A DNA stretch of 8,304 bases from Methanomicrobiales archaeon. Its GTDB lineage: Archaea; Halobacteriota; Methanomicrobia; Methanomicrobiales; JACTUA01. The first letter of the stretch is position 1. Every line of letters begins with the position of its first letter. Below the pieces are notes generated by a model. The model was not told where the DNA came from, did no database searches, and saw only the letters and a list, made by a program, of their open reading frames with translations. Positions 6,027-8,304 of this stretch are shown one piece after another. A program made the position numbers and the translations under genes. The DNA is taken from contig JAJRDF010000061.1 in assembly GCA_028678555.1 (NCBI GenBank), positions 1 to 8,304 on the forward strand, read 5' to 3'.

Positions 6027-7412
6027 ATGGTGGACCTCTCCGTTGCCATCGAGCCCGTCTACCTGGCGACCGTCTTCCTGTTTATCATCGCCCTCCAGCG
6101 GATGAGCCACCCGCTCACCGCCCGGAGCGGGATCGTCTGGGCCGGCGCCGCGATGCTGATCGCAACGCTCGTCACGTTCTTCACCCCGGGCCTCACCAAC
6201 CTGGCCCTGATCGTGATCGCGATTGCCATCGGCGGGGGCCTCGCGTATGTGGCGGCCAGGCGCGTGGCCATGACCGACATGCCCCAGATGATCGCGTTAT
6301 TCAACGGGATGGGCGGCGGCGCCGCAGCGGGTATCTCGGCGGTCGCGCTCCTGGGTGAGACCACCCCTGTCACCGCCTCGCTGGCGGTGGTGGGTGGCCT
6401 CATCGGGGCTGTCTCGTTCTCCGGGAGCATCATTGCGTTCCTGAAACTGCAGGGCTGGATGCCGTCGCGGCCGGTGACCTTCCCGGGCCAGCAGATCGTC
6501 AACATGGCGGTCCTCCTCCTTGCCATCTTTTCCGGTGTGGGCATCATCCTGCAGCCCTCCTGGATACCGGTTTCGGCCGGCATGTGGCTCCCGCTCTTCT
6601 TCCTGCTGGCTCTCGGCTTCGGGGTTCTGATGACGCTCCCCATCGGCGGGGCCGACATGCCGGTCGTCATCTCCATGTACAACGCCTTCACCGGTCTCGC
6701 CGTTGCGCTGGACGGGTTCTCCTTTGCCACCCCGAACTATGCGATGATCATCGCGGGTATCATTGTCGGTGCGGCCGGTTCACTGCTCACCCTCCATATG
6801 GCGAAGGCAATGAACCGCTCCCTCACGAACGTCTTCTTCGGGGCGTTCGGCGCCACCGACGAGGGGGCCGCACAGGTGGTGGGCAGCATGAAGGCAATCG
6901 ATGTTGACGATGTTGCCGTCCTGCTGGCCTACGCGGACCGGGTCATCATCGCCCCCGGCTACGGCATGGCCGTCGCCCAGGCCCAGCAGAAGGTGAAGGA
7001 GCTCTCCGACCTGCTCGCGGGCAGGGGCGTTTCGGTGAAGTTTGCGATCCACCCGGTGGCCGGGCGGATGCCCGGGCATATGAACGTGCTCCTCGCAGAG
7101 GCCGGGGTTGCCTACGACCTCCTCTTCGACCGGGACGAGGTGAACCCCGAGTTCCCTGCCACCGATGTCGTCCTTGTCATCGGGGCGAACGACGTGGTGA
7201 ACCCGGCGGCACACCGGCAGGGGAGCCCGCTCTTTGGCATGCCCATTCTCGATGTCGAGCAGGCAAAGAACGTGATCGTCCTCAAGCGTGGGCAGGGGAG
7301 AGGCTTTGCAGGGATCGAGAACGACCTGTTCTACCGGGACAACACGCGGATGCTCTACGGTGATGCCCGGGAGACGGTCGCAAAGCTGGTCCAGGCCCTG
7401 AAGAAACTCTGA
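6027..7412 (+). CDS. pntB: NAD(P) transhydrogenase subunit beta
   Basis: A 461-residue membrane protein that completes the proton channel and binds NADP(H). About eight or nine hydrophobic segments cover 10-256, including the conserved GADMPVVISMYNAFTGLAVALDGF region (208-231). The C-terminal domain III has all the NADP(H) signatures: VIIAPGYGMAVAQAQ (306-320), IHPVAGRMPGHMNVLLAEA (341-359), GANDVVNPAA (386-395) and KRGQGRGFAGIENDLFY (420-436). In MTDMPQMIALFNGMGGG the residue aligned with E. coli His91 is Asn93, a substitution I also recall in other split-type enzymes. The start is ATG 6027, one base after the pntAB stop and with AAGGGGG upstream; earlier in-frame starts would lie inside pntAB. 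Length and motifs are normal, and Arg codons are mostly CGG as in the neighbours. Confidence 0.95.
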   Translation: MVDLSVAIEPVYLATVFLFIIALQRMSHPLTARSGIVWAGAAMLIATLVTFFTPGLTNLALIVIAIAIGGGLAYVAARRVAMTDMPQMIALFNGMGGGAAAGISAVALLGETTPVTASLAVVGGLIGAVSFSGSIIAFLKLQGWMPSRPVTFPGQQIVNMAVLLLAIFSGVGIILQPSWIPVSAGMWLPLFFLLALGFGVLMTLPIGGADMPVVISMYNAFTGLAVALDGFSFATPNYAMIIAGIIVGAAGSLLTLHMAKAMNRSLTNVFFGAFGATDEGAAQVVGSMKAIDVDDVAVLLAYADRVIIAPGYGMAVAQAQQKVKELSDLLAGRGVSVKFAIHPVAGRMPGHMNVLLAEAGVAYDLLFDRDEVNPEFPATDVVLVIGANDVVNPAAHRQGSPLFGMPILDVEQAKNVIVLKRGQGRGFAGIENDLFYRDNTRMLYGDARETVAKLVQALKKL

Positions 7413-7438
7413 GATCCATCAGGAATCTCATCCCTTTT
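7411..7438 (+). terminator. Candidate terminator of the pnt operon
   Basis: An imperfect hairpin starts within the pntB stop codon: GAGATCC (7411-7417), loop ATCA, then GGAATCTC (7422-7429) with one bulged A. It is followed by the pyrimidine run CATCCCTTTTCC, with four T at 7435-7438. Archaeal termination relies mainly on T-tracts, and this is the only T-tract after pntB. It is modest, hence the moderate confidence. Confidence 0.4.
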
Positions 7439-7483
7439 CCGTCGATACGGATCTCAAGGAACCGTCCGGGTCCGCCCGGGGAG

Positions 7484-7542
7484 ATCCTCATCGAGAGGAT
7501 GGACTTGGCCCGATACACCCTGTCAGCGGGCCGTGATGCCCG
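7484..7542. other. Two small hairpins between convergent pntB and arcS
   Basis: ATCCTC (7484-7489) and GAGGAT (7495-7500) form a perfect 6-bp stem. CGGGC (7527-7531) and GCCCG (7538-7542) form a perfect 5-bp stem. The second is 26 bases past the arcS stop and could end the arcS transcript, but no T-tract follows on the minus strand. The rest of the 155-base convergent gap shows only an 8-G run at 7557-7564. Confidence 0.25.
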
Positions 7543-7567
7543 GGATCTACCGTTAAGGGGGGGGAGT

Positions 7568-8304
7568 TTATCCTGCCGGTTCCCCGTCCCGTGCCATAAT
7601 CCGCCTCACCCGTACCGCCACGCCGCGGGCAGATCGGCGTATCTCCTCTGCCCCCATGGCAGCCCGGCCGGTGGCCAGCGCCCGGGGCCCGGTGACCAGC
7701 ACCTCGTCGCCCTCCCGGATCCGGGGATCAGCCGCGAGTACGCCGGGGACCATGATATCGCCCCGGGGGAGAAAGTCGTCGATCTCCACCCGGTATCCTC
7801 CCGGGATCAGGTTCCAGCCGTCAAAGGTGGGGCGCAGGAGCCCCATCCCCTCGTCCAGGGTGAAGAACGGGACCCGGCCCCGGACGACCCGGCGCGACGG
7901 GGGCTTTCCCCGGACCTGCAGGCCCCGGGTATCCACGTCGGCGCCGAACTGCCATGAGAGGGTGCCCCGGATGAAGTCGGGCCGGACCACCCGTTCCCCT
8001 TCCAGCGCCGCTTCCAGGTCACTGAGTGCGTCCGGGGAGGTGGGGTGGGACCGGGCAGTCTCCTCCAGGGTCACACCGGCCTCTGCAGCGGCCATCCGGG
8101 CAGCTGCAAGGGCCCCTCCCACCAGGTGGGCGATAACCCGCCGGTACGAATGGCGGTTCAGGTACCGGGCAATGACCGATGAGATGACGGCCAGTTCCTC
8201 ACGGTCCCAGTAGCCGGTGACCGGGACATCGTAGTGGGCAGCGGGATACACCCGTTCCAGGTCCCGGGGCACGAGCCCCAGGGGCGATGTGACGATCAAT
8301 TCGT
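7568..8304 (-). CDS. arcS: Archaeosine synthase ArcS, C-terminal part (N-terminus outside window)
   Basis: 244 complete codons are visible on the minus strand. The frame stays open to the window edge, so the N-terminal part is missing; the TTG at 8297-8299 is internal, not a start. The first visible residues, ELIVTSPLGLVPRDLERVYP followed by AAHYDVPVTGYW, are the conserved block of the DUF5591 domain of ArcS, a paralogue of archaeal tRNA-guanine transglycosylase. The last 75 or so residues (from about GDIMVPGVLAADPRIREGDEV) form a PUA RNA-binding domain ending in SARGVAVRVRRI. ArcS acts on preQ0 at position 15 of archaeal tRNA, adding lysine on the way to archaeosine. The catalytic N-terminal region is not visible, so integrity and length cannot be judged. 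A split or PUA-bearing TGT homologue is the alternative. Confidence 0.78.
   Translation of the reverse strand, partial: ELIVTSPLGLVPRDLERVYPAAHYDVPVTGYWDREELAVISSVIARYLNRHSYRRVIAHLVGGALAAARMAAAEAGVTLEETARSHPTSPDALSDLEAALEGERVVRPDFIRGTLSWQFGADVDTRGLQVRGKPPSRRVVRGRVPFFTLDEGMGLLRPTFDGWNLIPGGYRVEIDDFLPRGDIMVPGVLAADPRIREGDEVLVTGPRALATGRAAMGAEEIRRSARGVAVRVRRIMARDGEPAG

Noticed and set aside
8297..8299. TTG as a possible start of the ArcS-like gene, making a 243-residue complete protein
   Set aside because: The frame continues to the window edge and the conserved SPLGLVPRDLERVYP block begins right after it, as expected inside a longer protein.

Overview
The window looks like chromosomal DNA from a GC-rich euryarchaeon, most likely a methanogen-lineage member of the Methanomicrobia. 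The order is my inference; no marker gene in the window fixes it. The best taxonomic pointers are the C-terminal half of an archaeosine synthase (ArcS), a GHMP-fold protein related to the archaeal COG1907/beta-RFAP synthase group, a DUF2148 ferredoxin-like protein, Arg codons mostly CGG, and gene starts that range from good Shine-Dalgarno sites to almost none.

Layout, left to right. (1) 1-172 (+) is the tail of a hotdog-fold, PaaI-like thioesterase. (2) 179-1288 (-) is a radical SAM protein with a C-terminal helix-hairpin-helix domain, converging on the thioesterase. (3) 1289-1630 is a divergent intergenic region with three GC-rich hairpins and one AT-rich imperfect palindrome. (4) 1631-3608 (+) is a probable three-gene operon: a DUF2148 cysteine-rich protein, a GHMP-superfamily protein and an unrecognised 100-residue protein. 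(5) 3664-4197 (-) is a small HEAT-repeat protein. (6) 4198-4544 is a gene-poor region that probably holds the promoter and leader of the next operon. (7) 4545-7412 (+) is a tightly packed three-gene operon for a proton-translocating NAD(P) transhydrogenase: pntAA, pntAB, pntB. (8) 7568-8304 (-) is the C-terminal part of ArcS, cut by the window edge and converging on pntB.

The clearest functional unit is the transhydrogenase. PntAA is the soluble NAD(H)-binding subunit, PntAB a small three-helix membrane subunit, and PntB the remaining membrane helices plus the NADP(H)-binding domain. Together they would couple proton movement across the membrane to hydride transfer between NADH and NADP+. This is not the usual way methanogens make NADPH, which is F420H2:NADP oxidoreductase, so its presence is the main physiological point of interest. 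The DUF2148-GHMP-hypothetical operon is the best candidate for an undescribed small pathway. I see no CRISPR array, insertion sequence, tRNA or rRNA, and no sign of a defence island.
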